From Carnegiea gigantea (taxonomy: Eukaryota; Streptophyta; Magnoliopsida; Caryophyllales; Cactaceae), in contig JAKOGI010000023.1 of NCBI GenBank assembly GCA_029747015.1, forward strand, positions 426,501 to 490,500: 64,000 nt of DNA, given 5' to 3'. Each line of letters opens with the position of its first letter. Position 1 is the first letter of the stretch. The position numbers and the translations under genes are program-made. Below the pieces are notes generated by a model that saw only the letters and a program-made list of their open reading frames with translations, did not search any database and was not told the DNA's origin. This document shows positions 11,069-25,971 of the stretch, piece by piece.

Positions 11069-13943
11069 AAGAATTTCATCCTCAAAATTCTAAAGCTCAC
11101 AATTCAAGCAAACATAAGACACACACGCACACATCCTATGATCTACATGGTGAGACTCCAAAAAGGTTTCATTTAGCAATCCACTACGTCCTTTTAATTA
11201 AAAGAAAAAGGCTTATGGTACCCAATCTCCTCCTCGTCAATCCTCTTCAGGCATCTACTCAGTCTATTTAGGCACCGAGGGCAAATAGCATCGAAGAGGG
11301 GCAAATAAATTGGCGTGGCAAACCATGTTAAGCTTGTTTTAAAAGGAACACATACCTTCAATTTCCTAAACATTATTAGCATTATCACTAATAACACCAT
11401 GCATATGTGTCCATGAGGGAGCATCTAAAGGTATGACAATTGGCCCTTAACATCTTTTGGTTATATACAGGTAGTTTCTTTCTAAAACATAAGTTCAAAT
11501 AACCTTTAGAATCAAAATGGTTAACCTGGAGACTTTTATAACACATTCAAGCGGCAAGGTCATCACGTAGCATCACGTAGCATCACACAGCATAATCTTT
11601 AGCGTAACGACATCGTTCAGGCTCAACGGCTCAGCATTCTCAAGCGCAAGGATCATAAGTGGTATGAACTTGTCTAAACACGTATATAGCAATTAATTCA
11701 CAAGAGGGAAACATGTGCACTGACACTCCTATATTCATACATCGACCCTAGCTGATTTTTAGGTCTTTCGTTCATGGCAGCTTACATAAAACATGTCAAG
11801 TTCATACAGAGGTAGTTAACTTAGTCAGGTTCATTCAAATGCACGAAGATATTAGGTCAATCTAAGGTTAAATCATTTACTAGAAAGTTGCCATGTCACA
11901 CTAAGATAGCAGAGACATCAAATTACGCCATATTGGCAATGAAGGGACCTGAAGTAGCATTCAAGATTACATTGACATCACGTAAGGTTAACTACAGAGC
12001 ATTGAAGATCAAGAATCACAAATAGCATGAGCTAGCATAACACGTCCATAGGAACAACTTTGAGAAGGAAATGCTAGGGCATGAATGTAAGTCGATGGTC
12101 TTGATGGTGGTGAGGCTTTCTTTAATGTCCCCACTTTTAGACCGATCGTCCTTAAGTCATAGGTTTGTGCAAATGAATGGGCATACTCCTAGACAAATCC
12201 TGGGGCTTGTGGCTCATGGGCCTACATGCTTCTACTGCACTACTCTGATCAACCAAATAAGGGCAAGAATATATGAATGCAGGTTTCTAGGGCCGTCTCA
12301 TCATGCTTCAAATATAGGCGTATGCAGTTACTCAGCTATAACAAAGAATCATAGGATTCACGAAATGCAAACAATGAGTTAGAGGTCATGTCATGCTAGG
12401 AATTACAATACATAAATTATGTGAATATCCAAGTCACATACTAAGCCAACTTAAGTCAAGAAAACACCAAGATATGCATTTGCTGAGCCAATCATTCACA
12501 AGACACTTGAATAACCGTGTATAATGACCCTAAGCAATTATACGGGCTCTAATGACCTTCACACTTTGCATTACATCATGCTTATGCTTCAAAACACTTA
12601 TACTCACGATAGTGTCTCACAAAAAGACATCTAGGCAACTATACATGAATTCAACCCTCATTTAAAACCTAAGGTCGAGGTTATGCCTCAAGGTTTATCC
12701 CAAATCTTTGGAGTTGGCCATCAATCAATTAACAAGGGATAACAACAATGGCATTATTGGTCTTACGGATCTACATTGACGTTTTGCCACACATTTTCTC
12801 GAAAAGGTAACTGTGGAGGTCTTAGGAACTCTTAATACAGATGGGAAATTTCTACTTTCTACTATGGGCATCCTTGCTTTTACACTTGGTGCTTGTGCTT
12901 AAAAAAGTGTTGGGAAGGCATCGATTGTCATACTAGGAGGTAACGAGGTGATGCATGTGTGTAACAATTCCAAAGTCTACTAGGTCCTTTCTCCCTTGTG
13001 CTTTCTAGGTGTATTAGGGTTTGATATAGATAGGGCACTACCAATTTCACATAGGATATCAAGCACATTGTAGAGGTGACAACATGCATCGCGTTAGACA
13101 GTGAGGACAATTTTCATGCAATGGTCAAGAGAAATGTTCTACTATTGCTTTATTTCTATCCGAGCATATCAAAATCTCATTTAATTTCTTAACATTCCGA
13201 ATTCACATATAGGGGGTATCACCTAGGGAGATTTTCAGTCGTAGAAAGTTGCCTCCAATCACTTGCAACAAATCATCATTAATACATCCGATGGTGCATA
13301 AACCTTGGCATGTGGATACTCAAAATCATTTGATTACACATAGAAAGTTAAACTCGTAGGGTTAACCCAAGCATTATTACAAAGCAAATGCGAGTCTTCA
13401 GTTGTAATAATAAGACCCAATGAAATAATTAGAAAGGTTTCTAATACCAAGGCACAACCCTAACTCACTAATCGGAAGACTTTGACTTCAAGTTCTTTAG
13501 GTTTTCAAAAGGAAATAGTTTAACTGCTTCTAGCTCTTTCTCTACCAACCTTTGAGTATCACTCCATTATGGGGCCCAAGGAGCAAATCGTACATTAGGA
13601 GCAAAGACGATCTTAGAGTTAAGGCTTTCCAATCATTCGATTTCAAATCATATGTTCTTTAAACCTTTGATTATTAAGGCACAGAAGCGAAACGACTTTG
13701 ATTGAGCTGACACTTAACTCATTCATGAGAATACAAGTTACTTGACTGATATGCTTCGTAATTCGATCATTCACTTAGTTAATGAACTCACTCAAACTGC
13801 ACCTAACTAGGTGCACGTGCTAGCATTCACATAAAACTCATATTTGCATGCAGAGCAGACATATATCACATCATTATGAACGCGTCCCTAGATAACTAAA
13901 TGAAATGCAAGACTCAGGTGGTGGCCCATGGTTGTAGGACCTT

Positions 13944-13955
13944 GCTCTGATACCA
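13944..13955 (-). other. Primer-binding site, initiator tRNA-Met
   Basis: The minus strand reads TGGTATCAGAGC, the complement of the 3' end of plant initiator tRNA-Met. Four bases (TTGA) separate it from the LTR end at 13960. Confidence 0.9.
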
Positions 13956-13959
13956 TCAA

Positions 13960-16900
13960 TGTAACACCTCCGGCCCCTTGGGCCAGGAGCGTTTTGTTTT
14001 ATTACTCCCTACTTAACTTCTGGGGTGACACGGACAGAGTTTTCCCTAAAAACTGATGGTTTTCAGGCTAAAAGCCTTAGAATAAACCCCTGCAATCAAC
14101 GGAAGCGTAAAACATTCTAAAAAAAGCTCAACCGCTACATGTTGGAGTTTATAACGCAACAAGCAACTTGCTCGGAGTACATCAAATAGTATAGTTCATT
14201 AATGCAAGAAAAGTGAAAGATAGAACTCAACAGTTCACGCAACCGGAGTACTAGGATTTACATCCCAAAACGTAACTGATTTAAGCTAAAAAGACAACTG
14301 AAAAATTAGATGGTTGGCTTACATGGACATACAGAGTGATTCCTAAACCAAATGTACTATATGAAGTAGAATACCTGTTTACAAACATTTACAATTGTAG
14401 AAATATATTACATGACTTCGCTAAACATGTAAAACCCCTTCAAATGGGCACACATGGCACCTTGCAAGCAAGAATAGAATCCATCTTGACATAAGTAACT
14501 TAGCTTCTACTCGCCATAATGTAAACCTGGGGAAAAAGGGGAAAGAGTAATGGGATGAGTCACCACACACTCAGTGTGTGTTCCCTGACTCCTTAAAACC
14601 AAAACCGTTGCGGGCAATAATACTATTAACAGCCACATATCACCTGCTTATGTATTACTATCATATTAGGCAATCATAGTCCTCGAGGAAGATTACTATC
14701 TATAAACTTCATTTTAATCATTCAAACCCATTTCGAGGTCCTTAAATGACTAAATTCCTTTACTAACAAGCAGTCAAATACATAAGCAAGCAACGAGGCT
14801 AAGCACATAACTTTCTTTCATAGGTTATGTGATATAATTTACGATTTATGCTTTATCTATCTAATTCACTCGCACAAGATGCTTAAACATATGACGTGGA
14901 GATTATGCAAGGAGCTGTCTTTAGCTAAACATGTACATTTAAACTCATATGCTCGATGCATTACAAGGATATGGCCATGCTGTACTTGAGATTTCATTCA
15001 TACTACACTTAGAATCTCAATCACATGACATGTATAGAAATCCTTCTTTCTTTTTCTGAAAACACTCTACTTAGCCTCTTTAGGCTCATAAAAGCTCTTT
15101 TCTTAGCCTCTTCAAGGCTTATATTCTCTAAAAGAGTCTATTTCGTATTGGTCCTCATGGGACACTTATAAACTTTCTCACATTTCATGCAATCTGGCAT
15201 CTTAGTGGCCTATAAAAACTCTCTTTCTGAAATACTTGGAATGGCCAAATGCCGACTGCTTTTCTTTGCTTGTTAGGAAAATACTTGTTGCATAAGATCA
15301 TTACAAGGTGCTGATTGGGTGAGATCTATTCTCAAACCCCATAGTGAGACCTAACGCTCACGCTAAGCTCTTACTGCTGGGATGGCAACATATAACATTT
15401 TGGACCAGTATCCTAGTCAGGGTCTTCTAGGGTTTCCTAGTACCAGGACTTATCCCCGAGGCAAACATCATTCATATCATATTGTCCAAAGCATATAATC
15501 TTAGCCAAGTTAAAGCGTATGAGCCATAACGGCTAATAAGTTTGCTGCCTCTCACAACAAGTCCTTTTTCATATATCGCACTCTCTTTTTATTTAAATTC
15601 TTTTGGGATTCCCCCGTTCTAGCGAGTTTACTCCCAAAACTGTATTTGTACATTTAAAATAAGCCATCGATTGTTAATAGTCATGGCTTCTATTATTTAC
15701 AACCATGAAAACTTCCTTTTTCAAACACACCTTCACTCGCAACAAGAAACTTGACAACATAGAGGAAGGGGTTTTGCACGTGACACATTAAAATACTTCA
15801 TAATCAATTCAGTAGAATAAGCCACATATAGCCTCGTAATACACACGATTGTGGTCAATCACAACCCAAGCTCCCTCTTCACACAAACACCGACTACAAA
15901 GGACTTCAAAATCCTCATCAGTTCATCCTCAAGCCATCCGACTACCATCTCGGTTTTCAATTCTATAACCATAGCTTATTATCATGAAATCTTATAAAGA
16001 AATGTGCAATAGGGCTTATGTACTTACCTAAGCAAGCAGCACCATCCGGCGGTGCGCTACATAAAGCATATATAAACATATACATACATATCCTTAAGTA
16101 AAGTATGCGACGAACTGGAATGAACTTGCAAGGTATGAAGCTAGCTTACCTTCATAATTCACATTTAGGAAATAAGCATGTCATACTCATGCCATCTTCA
16201 AAACATAGCTAACCAACTAGACATGTCATTTTCAGAGCATAACTAATCAACTAAACATGTTATTTTCAAAGCACAACTAACTAACTAACATGTCAATTTC
16301 AAAGCATAACCAATCAACTAAACATGCCATTTTCAAAGCATAACTTCACTTAACTACATCCTCGAAATTCTTCCCCCCTTAAAAGAATTTCGTCCTCGAA
16401 ATTCTAGAGCTCACAGTTGAAGCAAACACAAGACACATACGCAGACATCCTACGATCTACATTGTGAGATTCCAAAAAGGTCTCATTTAGGAATCCACTA
16501 CGTCCTTTTAGTCAAAAGAAAACGGCTTGTCATATTCAGTCTCCTTCTCGCCAATCCTCTTTAAGCGTCTACTCACTCTATTTAGGCGTCGAGGGCAAAT
16601 TGCATTGAAGAGGGGCAAATGAGTTGGCATGGAAGACCATGTTAAGCTTGTTTTGAAAGGAACACATGCCTTTAATTTCCTAAACATTATCGGCATTATG
16701 ACTAACAACTCCATGGATATGCATCCATGAGTGAGCATCTAATGGTATGCCAATCGGGCCCTAACATCTTTTGGTTAGATATAGGCAGTTTCTTTCTGAA
16801 ACATAAGTACAAATCACCTTTAGAATCAAAATGGTTAACCTGGAGACTTTTATAACACATTAAAGCAGCAAGGTCATCACGTAGCATCACGTAGCATAAT

Positions 16901-19054
16901 CTTTAGCGTAATGACATTGTACAGGCTCAATGGCTCAGCATTCCTACGCCCATAGGACCCTTATAAACTTTTCATGTTTCATTCAATTTGGCCTTGTAAT
17001 GGCCCATAAAAACTTTCTTTCTGAAACACTTAGAATGGCAAAATGTCGGCTGCGTTTCTTTGCTTATTAGGAAAATACTTGTGGCATAAGATCATTACAG
17101 GGTGTTGATTGGATGAGATCTATTCTCAAACCCCATAGTGATACCTAACGCTCACGCTAAGCTCTTACTCCCGGGATGGCAATATATAATACTTTAGACC
17201 ATTACCCTTGTCAGGGTCTTCTAGGGTTTCCTAGTACTAGAACTTATCCCCTAGGCGAACATCATTCATATCATATTGTTCAAAGCACATTATCTTAGCC
17301 AATTTAAAGCGTATGGGCCATAACGGCTAATAACTTTGCTGCCTTCATAGCGAAATCCTTTTTCATACATCACACTCTCTTTCTATTTAAATTCCTTATA
17401 GATTCCCCGTTCTAGTGAGTTCACTCCCAAAACTGTATTCGTATATTCAAAATAGGCCATCGATTGCTAATAGTCATGGCTACTATTAGTTACAACCATG
17501 AAAACTTCCTTTTTCAAACACACCCTCACTCGCAACAAGAAACTTGATGACACAAAGAGAAGGGAGTTTGCACGCAACACATTCAAACACTTTATAATCA
17601 ATTCAAAAGAATAAGCCATAGAGGGCCTTGCAATCCCCATGATTGCGATCAATCACAACCCAAGCTCTCTTCTCACACAACACCGACCACAAAGAACCTT
17701 AAAATCCTCATCAGTTCATCCTCAAGCCATCTGACTACCATCTCGGTTTTCAATTCTATAACCATAGCATATTATTGTGAAAGCTTATCAAGAAATGTGC
17801 AATAGGCTTATGTACTTACCTAATCAAGCAGCACCATCCGGCGGTGCGCCACATCAAGCATATATAAACATATACATACATATCCTTAAGTAAAGTACGT
17901 GACGAACTGAAATGAACTTGCAATGTATGAAGCTAGCTTACATTCATAATTCACATTTAGGAAAAAAGCACGTCATACTCATGTCAACTTCAAAACATAG
18001 CTAACCCACTAAACATGTCATTTTCAGAGCATAACTAATCAACTAAACATGTTATTTCTGAAGCATAACTAACCAACTAACATGTCATTTTCAAAGCATA
18101 ACTAATCAACTGAACATGCCATTTTCAAAGCATAACTTCACTTAACTTAAACAAGCATCAATCCAAAGCAATAGACATACATAATTCGTGTCATTTTTAA
18201 AGCAAAGTTCAATCGTGTTAGGCTTACCTATCCATTTTAACTAACCAAGGTTATTAGTTTGTTTTAAGGCTACTTTTAAACACGAACTAACCGAATTAGC
18301 AAGCATCGAATATAGGAATTCTTAGCTCATTTTGAAGTCGTTTTCAAGCTTGAATATTCGTATATCGTTCCGAAGCTACTTACATGCATGTATTAACTAA
18401 GCTAACATACATTGATTCGAAGCCATTGTCAAGCGTTAGTTAACTAAACTAACCTATATCGATTCGAAGTACCATTAGGTTATTTCGAAGTTACTTTCAG
18501 GTATGAATTAGCTAAAATAACATGCATCGATTTAGGACAGTCGTAGGCATGATAATCAGTTCAGTACTAGCAGTTTCCGACAGCAACTAAACATGCACAA
18601 CCTATGCTAATCTCAATCGAAATGAAACAGGTAAAATCAATCATCATGTTCTCGCTTAATCTAACTGATCTTAAACTAGCACGCAACGTCATTTAAGGCC
18701 AAAATCTTTTCGAATTTACTAATACTTAGGAGGTGAGAAACACGCAGCTCGATTCCGAGCTAGAGCTTCGTTCGAGGGCTGCTGGGCTCAGCTTAGAGTC
18801 CTGGAAAGACCCGATTCCTAGACCCTTGCTCACAAACGCACGAACAAAACCAATCCATGCCTCACCCTTGCAAAAATAGACCCAATTCGACCCAGACCCA
18901 GACCTGGGTTTTTGCTACTGTTTCGTGCCCATAATGCTCACCGGTCGGTTAGGAGGGGTCGCCACCACTAGCGCCGACCGCCCTGGCTGCTCACCATCAT
19001 TGTCCCATAGTTGCCGTCCCGGTCCCTCTCTTAGCTGCTTCATCGCCCTGATTC

Positions 19055-19103
<49 letters not shown>

Positions 19104-19711
19104 TGGTGTTGCGGCGGAGGTCACAGACGGTCACTGGCGTCACCTCCGTCACTGCCTGACCGGCGCCACCTCCCCCCTCTCTCTTCTGTCAGGGGTTGAG
19201 GGGCTGGGTTCCAGGAAACGCCCCCTTCGTGCCATTGCATCTGAGAAGGGGCTCCGCCCCCTTTGGTCCTTTTTCTTTTTTTTTTTTTGGTGCGTTGTCA
19301 TTTTGGTCAATTACTCAGTCAACTAAAAATCGGTAGCCCAATCTCGTACCTCTTGTTCTAAACCCAATCGTTAATACAATCGTTCGTCGATTATTCGATC
19401 CTAAATATGTAAAGGTTCGACTTAATAAACATCGGACTATATCTACGGTTGACAGCCTAATCGCATTCGGGTTCTTAATCGATTTAGCACTCGTTAATAA
19501 CCTATATTAACACATACTAAAAATATCGAAAGATTTTGAAAACTAATAATAATAATATTAATAGTGACGAAAACATTCTTTTTAATAAAATTATCGTTCA
19601 CACAAGCACATCGATAATAATTTAACTCATATAGCTAATAAAAATACAAATTTACAATGCAAAAAGGCGATACGACCAGCTTAACGTAAAATAGGGAACG
19701 TGGCTGTTACA
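13960..19711 (-). repeat. Composite central LTR region (two partial LTRs)
   Basis: This has the correct outer tips (TGTAAC at 13960, GTTACA at 19711) but is 5.75 kb long instead of about 3.9 kb. The left part, 13960 to about 16361, is an LTR lacking its last 1.5 kb. About 16362-16938 is internal-domain sequence. The right part, about 16939-19711, is an LTR lacking roughly its first 1.2 kb. Sequence equivalent to about 15153-16350 therefore occurs twice. This is the remains of two LTRs with a deleted element between them. Confidence 0.8.
16362..16938 (-). mobile_element. Truncated internal-domain fragment inside the central LTR
   Basis: It begins with the purine tract and first ~565 bp of an internal domain (compare 11054-11640 and 19712-20290), then jumps back to LTR sequence near 16939. 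It lacks the primer site. It marks a third, mostly deleted element of the array. Confidence 0.8.
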
Positions 19712-22606
19712 TTCTTCCCCCTTAAAGGAATTTCGTTCCTGAAATTCTAAAGCTCACAGTTCAGGCAAACAGAAGACACACACGCAGGTTTTATTATTTA
19801 CATCGTGAGATTCCAAAAAGTTTTCATTTAGCAATCCACTACATCCTTTTAATCAAAAGAAAAAAGCTTATGGTATCTAGTTTCCTCCTTGCCAATCGCC
19901 TTCAAGCGTCTGCTCACTCTATGTAGGCGACGAGGGCAAATCACATCGAAGCGGGGCAAATGAGTTGGTGTGAAAAACCATGTTAAGCTTGTTTTGAAAG
20001 GAACACCTGCCTTCAATTTCCTAAACATTATCAGCATTATGACTAACAACTCCATGCATATGCATCCATGAGTGAGCATCTAATGGTATGACAATTGGGC
20101 CTTAACATCTTTTGGCTATATACAGGTAGTTTCTTTCCAAAACATATGTTCAAATCACCTTTAGAATTAAAACAGTTAAGGTGAAGACTTTTATAACACA
20201 TTAAAGCAGCAAGGTTATCACATAAGCATCACGTAGCATAATCTTTAGCGTAATAACATCGTATAGGCTCAACGGCTCAACATTCTCAGGCCTGAGGATC
20301 ATAAGTAGCATGAACTCATCTGAACATGTGTATAGCAATTAATTCACAAAAGGGAAACATATGCACTGACACTCCTATACACATAGGTCAACCCTAGCCG
20401 ATTTTTAGGTCCTTCATTCATGGCAGCTTATATAAAACATGTCAAGTTCATATGAGGGCAGTTAACTTAGTCAGGTTCATTCAAAGGCACGAAGATATTA
20501 GGTCAATCTAAGGTTAAATCATTTACTAGAAAGTCACCATGTCACACTAAGATAGCAGAGACATCAAATTACGCCATATTGACAATGAAGGGACTTGAAG
20601 TAGCCCTTAAGATTGCATTGACATCATATAGCATTAACAATAGTGCATTGAAGATCAGAATCATGAATAGCATGAGCTAGCATAACATGTCGATAGGAAC
20701 AACTTTGGGAAGGAAATGCTAGGGCAAAAATGTGAGCCGATGGTCTTGACAGTGATGAGGCTTTCCTTAAAGTCCCTACTTTGGGACCGATCATCCTTAA
20801 GTCGTAGGTTTGTGCAAATGAATGGGTGTGCTCCTAGATAAATCTTGGCGCTTGCAGCTTATGGGCCTACATGCTTTAGCTGCACTACTCTGATCAACTA
20901 AATAAGGGCAAAAATATATGAATGCAAATTTCTAGGGTCATCTCATCATGCTTCAAATACGGGGATATGCAGTAACTCAGCTATAACATGGAATCATAGG
21001 ATTCACGAAATGCAAACAATGAGTCAAAGGTCATGCCATGTTATGAATTAAAAAAGTTAAATTATCTGAGTAGCCAGGTCACATACTAAACCAACTTAAG
21101 TCAAGCAAACACCAAGATATGCATTTACTAAGCAATTCATTTGCAAGACACTTGAATAACCATACATAATGACCCTAAGCAATTATACGGGCTCCCATGA
21201 CATTCACACTTCGCATAACGTTATGCTTATGCTTTAAAACATATAGACTCACAGTAGTGTCTCACGAAAAGACATCTAGGCCAGTATACATGAATGCAAC
21301 CCTCATATGAAACCCAAGGTCAAGGTTACGCCTCGAGGTTTGTCGCAACTGTTTGGAGTTGGCCATCAATCAACTAACGGGGGATACGAACAACAGCATT
21401 ATCAGTCTACGGATCTACCTTGAGGTTTTGCCACACATTTTCTCGAGAAGGTAACTGTGGAGGTCTGAGGAACTCCTAATACAGATGGGAAGGTTTTACT
21501 TTTTACTATGGGCATCCTTGCTTTTATACTTGGTGCTTGTGGTTAAGAAAGGGTTGGGAAGGCATAGATTGTCGTCCTCGAAGGTAACAAGGTGATACAT
21601 GTGGTGTAACAATTCCAAAGTCTGCTAGGCCCTTTCTCCATTGTGCCCTCTAGGCGTATTGGGGTTTGATATAGCCAGGACACTACTGATTTCACATAGG
21701 ACATCAAGCACATTACGAAGGTGATAACAAGCATCGCACTAGACAATGAGGATAATTTTCATGCAATGGTCAAGAGAAATGCTCTACTATTGCTTAATTT
21801 CTATCCAAGCATGCCAAAATCTCATTTAGTTTCCTACATTTCCAAATTCACATATAGGGGATGTCACCTAGTGAGATTTTCAGTCATAGAAAGCTGCCTC
21901 CAATCACTTGCAACAAATTATCATTTATACATCCGATAATGCATACATCTTGGCATGTGGATAGTCAAAATCATTTGATTACACACAGAGAGTTAAGCTC
22001 GTAGGGTTAACCCAAGCATTATTGCAAAGCAAATGCGAGTCTTTGGTTGCAACAATAAGACCCAACCAAGCAATTAGAAAGGTTTCCAATGCAAATGCAC
22101 AACCCTAACTCACTAATCGGAAAACTTTGACTTTAAGGTCTTCAGGTTTTCAAAAGGAAATAATTTAACTGCATCTAGCTCTCTCTCTACCAACCTTTGG
22201 GTACGTCTGCTCACTCTATTACAGTGCCCGAGGAGTAAATCATGCTTCAGGGGTGAAGATGAGCTTAGAATTAAGGCTTTTTTAATCATTTGATTTCAAA
22301 TCATATGTTCTCTGAACTTTTGATTACCAAGGCATATAAGCGAAACAACTTTGATTGACCTGATACTTAACTCATTCATGAGAATACAAGTTATTTGGTC
22401 GGCATTCTTCGCAATTCGTTCATTCACTTAGTTAATGAACTCACTCAAGCTGCATAGGTAAACGCACTAGTATTCACATAAAACTCACATTTGCACGCAA
22501 AGCAGGCATATATCAAATCGTCGTGAACGCGTCCCTAGATAACTAAATGAAATGCAAGACTTGAGTCGCGGCCTATGGTCGCAGGGCCCTACTCTGACAC
22601 CACCAA
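19712..22606 (-). mobile_element. Internal domain 2 of the LARD-like array
   Basis: This is 2.9 kb, homologous to 11054-13959, with the purine tract at 19712-19729 and a degenerate primer site at 22591-22602. It has no recognisable retrotransposon protein. The 76-codon frame shared with the other copies is at 19849-20079. Confidence 0.8.
22591..22602 (-). other. Degenerate primer-binding site, initiator tRNA-Met
   Basis: The minus strand reads TGGTGTCAGAGT, differing from TGGTATCAGAGC at two positions, both transitions. It lies four bases from the LTR end at 22607. Confidence 0.75.
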
Positions 22607-25600
22607 TGTAACACCATCAGCCACTAAGGCCAAGAGCGTTACATTTTCTTACTCCCTACCTAACTTCTGGGGCGAAACAGATATAGTTTTCCCTAAAAAC
22701 GGACTGTTTCAAGGTTAAAAGCCTTACAATAAACCCCTACAATCAACAGAAGCATAAAATATTCTAAAATAAGTTCAATGGCTACATGTCGGAGTTCATA
22801 ACTCAATGAGCAACTCACTCGGAGTACATCAAACAATATAGTTCATAATACAAGAGAAGTGAAAGATACAACTCAATGGTTCACACAACCGGAGTACTAG
22901 GGTTTACATTCTAAAACGTAACTGACTTAAGCTAAAAAGACAACTGATAAAATAGATGGTTGGCTTACATGGACATACAGAGCGATTCCTAAAGCAAATG
23001 TACTATACGAACTAGAATACCTGCTTACAAATGTTTACAATTCTAGGAATACATTACAGGACTTCGTTAAACATGTAAGACCCCTTCAAATGGGCACACA
23101 TAGCACCTTGTAAGCAAGAATAGAATCCATCTTGGCATAAGTGACTTGGATTCTATTTGTCATAATACAAACCTAGGGAAAAAAGGGAATGAGTAATAGG
23201 ATGAGCAACTGCATGCTCGGTGAGTATTCCTTGACTTCTTAAAACCAAAACCATTGCAGGCAATAATCCCATTAATAGCCACATATCACGTGCTTATGTA
23301 TTACTATCGTATTCGGCAACCAAAGTCCTCGGGGAAGGATTACTATCCATAAACTTCATTTTAACCACTCAAACCCATTTCTAGGTCCGTGAATGACTAA
23401 AATCCTTTACTAACAAGCAATCAAACATATAAGCAAGCAACGAGGCTAAGCACAGAACTTTCTTTCATAGGTTATGTGATATAATTTGTGATTTATGTTT
23501 TATCTATCTAATTCACTCATACAAGATGCTTCGGCACATGAAGTCGAGATTACACAAGGAGCTTTCTTTAGCTAAACATGTACATTCAAACTTATATACT
23601 TAATGTATTACAAGGATATGGCCACACTGCACCTGAGATTTCATTCATACTGCACTTAGAATCTTAATCACATGATATGCATAAAAATCCTTCTTTCTTT
23701 TTCTGAACACACTTCACTAAGTCTCTTTAAGCTCATAAAAACTCTTTTCTTAGCCTCTTTGAGGCTCGTATTCTTCAAAAGAATCTCTTTTATATTGGTC
23801 CTAATAGGACGCTTATAAACTTTTCACGTTTCATTCAATCTAATCTCTTAATGGCCCATAAAAACTATCTTCTGAAATACTTAGAATGGTAAAATGTCGA
23901 CTGCTTTTCTTTGATTATTAGGAAACACTTGTGGCATAAGATCATTATAGGGTGCTGATTGGGTGAAATCTATTCCCGAACCCTATAGTGAGACCTAACA
24001 CTCACGCTAAGCTCTTACTCCCAGGATGGGAACATATGACATTTTGGACCATTACCCTCATCCAGGTCTGCTAGGGTTTCCTAGTACCAGGACTTGTCCC
24101 CTAGGCTAACATCATTCATATCATATTATCCAAAGCATATTATCTTAGCCAATTTAAACCGCGTGGGCCATAACGGCTAATACATTTGCTGCCTCTCACA
24201 GTGAAATCCTTTTTCACACATCACACTCTCTTTTTATTTAAATTCCTAAGGGATTCTTCCGTTCTAGCAAGTTCACTCCTAAAACTATATTTGTATATTT
24301 AAAATAGGCCATCGATTGCTAATAGTCACAGCGACTATTAGTTACAACCATGAAAATTTCCTTCTTTAAACACACCTTCACTCGCGATAAGAAACTTAAT
24401 GACATAAAGGGAAGGGGGTTTGCACGTAACACATTAAAACATTTCATAATCAATTCAGCAGAATAAGCCACACATGGCCTTGCAATCCACATGATTGCGG
24501 CCAATCACAGCCCAGGCTCCCTCCTCACATAACACCAACCACAAAGAACCTCAAAATCCTCACCAGTTCATCCTTAAGCCACCCGACTACCATCTCGATT
24601 TTTAATTCTATAACCATGCCATATTATCATAAAAGCTTATAAAGAAATACGCAATAGGGCTTACGTACTTACGTGAGCAAGCAGCACCATCCGGCAGTGC
24701 GCTACTTCAAGCATATATAAACATATACTTGCATATCCTTAACTTAAGTAAAGTACACGACGAACTGAAATGAACTTGCAAGGTATGAAGCTAGATTACC
24801 TTCATAATTCACATTTAGGAAATAAGCATGTCATGCTCACGTCATCTTCAAAGCATAGCTAATCAACTAATCATGCCATTTTCAAAGCATAACTTCACTT
24901 AACTTAACAAGCATTGATTCAAAGTAACAGACAAGCCCAATTCGTGCCATTTTTAAAGCATAGTTTAGTTGTGTTAGGCTTACCTATCTGTTTTAACAAA
25001 CTGAGGTTATTAGTCCGTTTTAAGGCTACTTTTAAACACGAACTAAGCCATTTAACATGCATCGAATATAGGCATTCTTAGTTCATTTCAAAGTCGTTTT
25101 CAAGCATGAATTAGTTATCTTAACGGGCATCGATTCAAAGTATTCATATATTGTTCCGATGCTATTTACATGCATGTATTAACTAAACTAACATATATTG
25201 ATTTGAAGCCTTTTTTAAGCGTTAGTTAACTAAACTAACCTATATCGATTCAAAGCCTCGTTGGGTTATTTCGAAGTTACTTTCAGGTATGAACTAGCTA
25301 AACTAACATGCACAATTTAGTGCAATCGAAGGCATGATAATCAGTTCAGCACTAGCAATTTCTGACAGCAACTAAACATGCACAACCTATGCTAATCTCA
25401 GTTGAAATGAAACAGGTAAAATTGATCATCATGTTCTCATTTAATCTAACTAATCTTAAACTAGCATGCAACGTCATTTAAGGCTAAAATCTTTTCGAAT
25501 TTACTAATACTTAGGAGGTAAGAAACACCCACCTCGATTCCAAGATAGAGGTTCGTTCAAGGGCTGTTGGGCTTAGCTTTGATTGCTGGAAAGACCCAAT

Positions 25601-25908
25601 TCCCTGACCCTTGCTCACCGATGCACGAACAAACCTAATCCATGCCCAAGCCTTACAAAAACAGACCCAATTCAACACAAACCCAGGCCTGGGTTTCTAC
25701 TGCTGTTCCGTGCCCATACTGCTCACCGATCGGTGGGGGGTCACCGCCACTAGCGCCGACCGCCCTGGCTGCCCGCCGTCACTGTCGCATAGCCGCTGTC
25801 CCGGTTCCCTTTCTCAGTTACTCCATCGACCTAATTCGATCTCTTTCTCCCCCTCTGTCGTGGTGTTGCGGGCCAGCATCGCCTCCGCCACTACCTGACC
25901 GGTGCCAC

Positions 25909-25971
<63 letters not shown>

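Larger units (their letters stand above)
11054..13959 (-). mobile_element. Internal domain 1 of the LARD-like array
   Basis: This is 2.9 kb between LTR copies 1 and 2, homologous along its length to 19712-22606. On the minus strand it runs from a primer site (13944-13955) to a purine tract (11054-11068). Frames are short and stop-rich, and no Gag, protease, RT or integrase motif was seen. The longest shared frame is a 76-codon one at 11194-11424. Confidence 0.8.
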
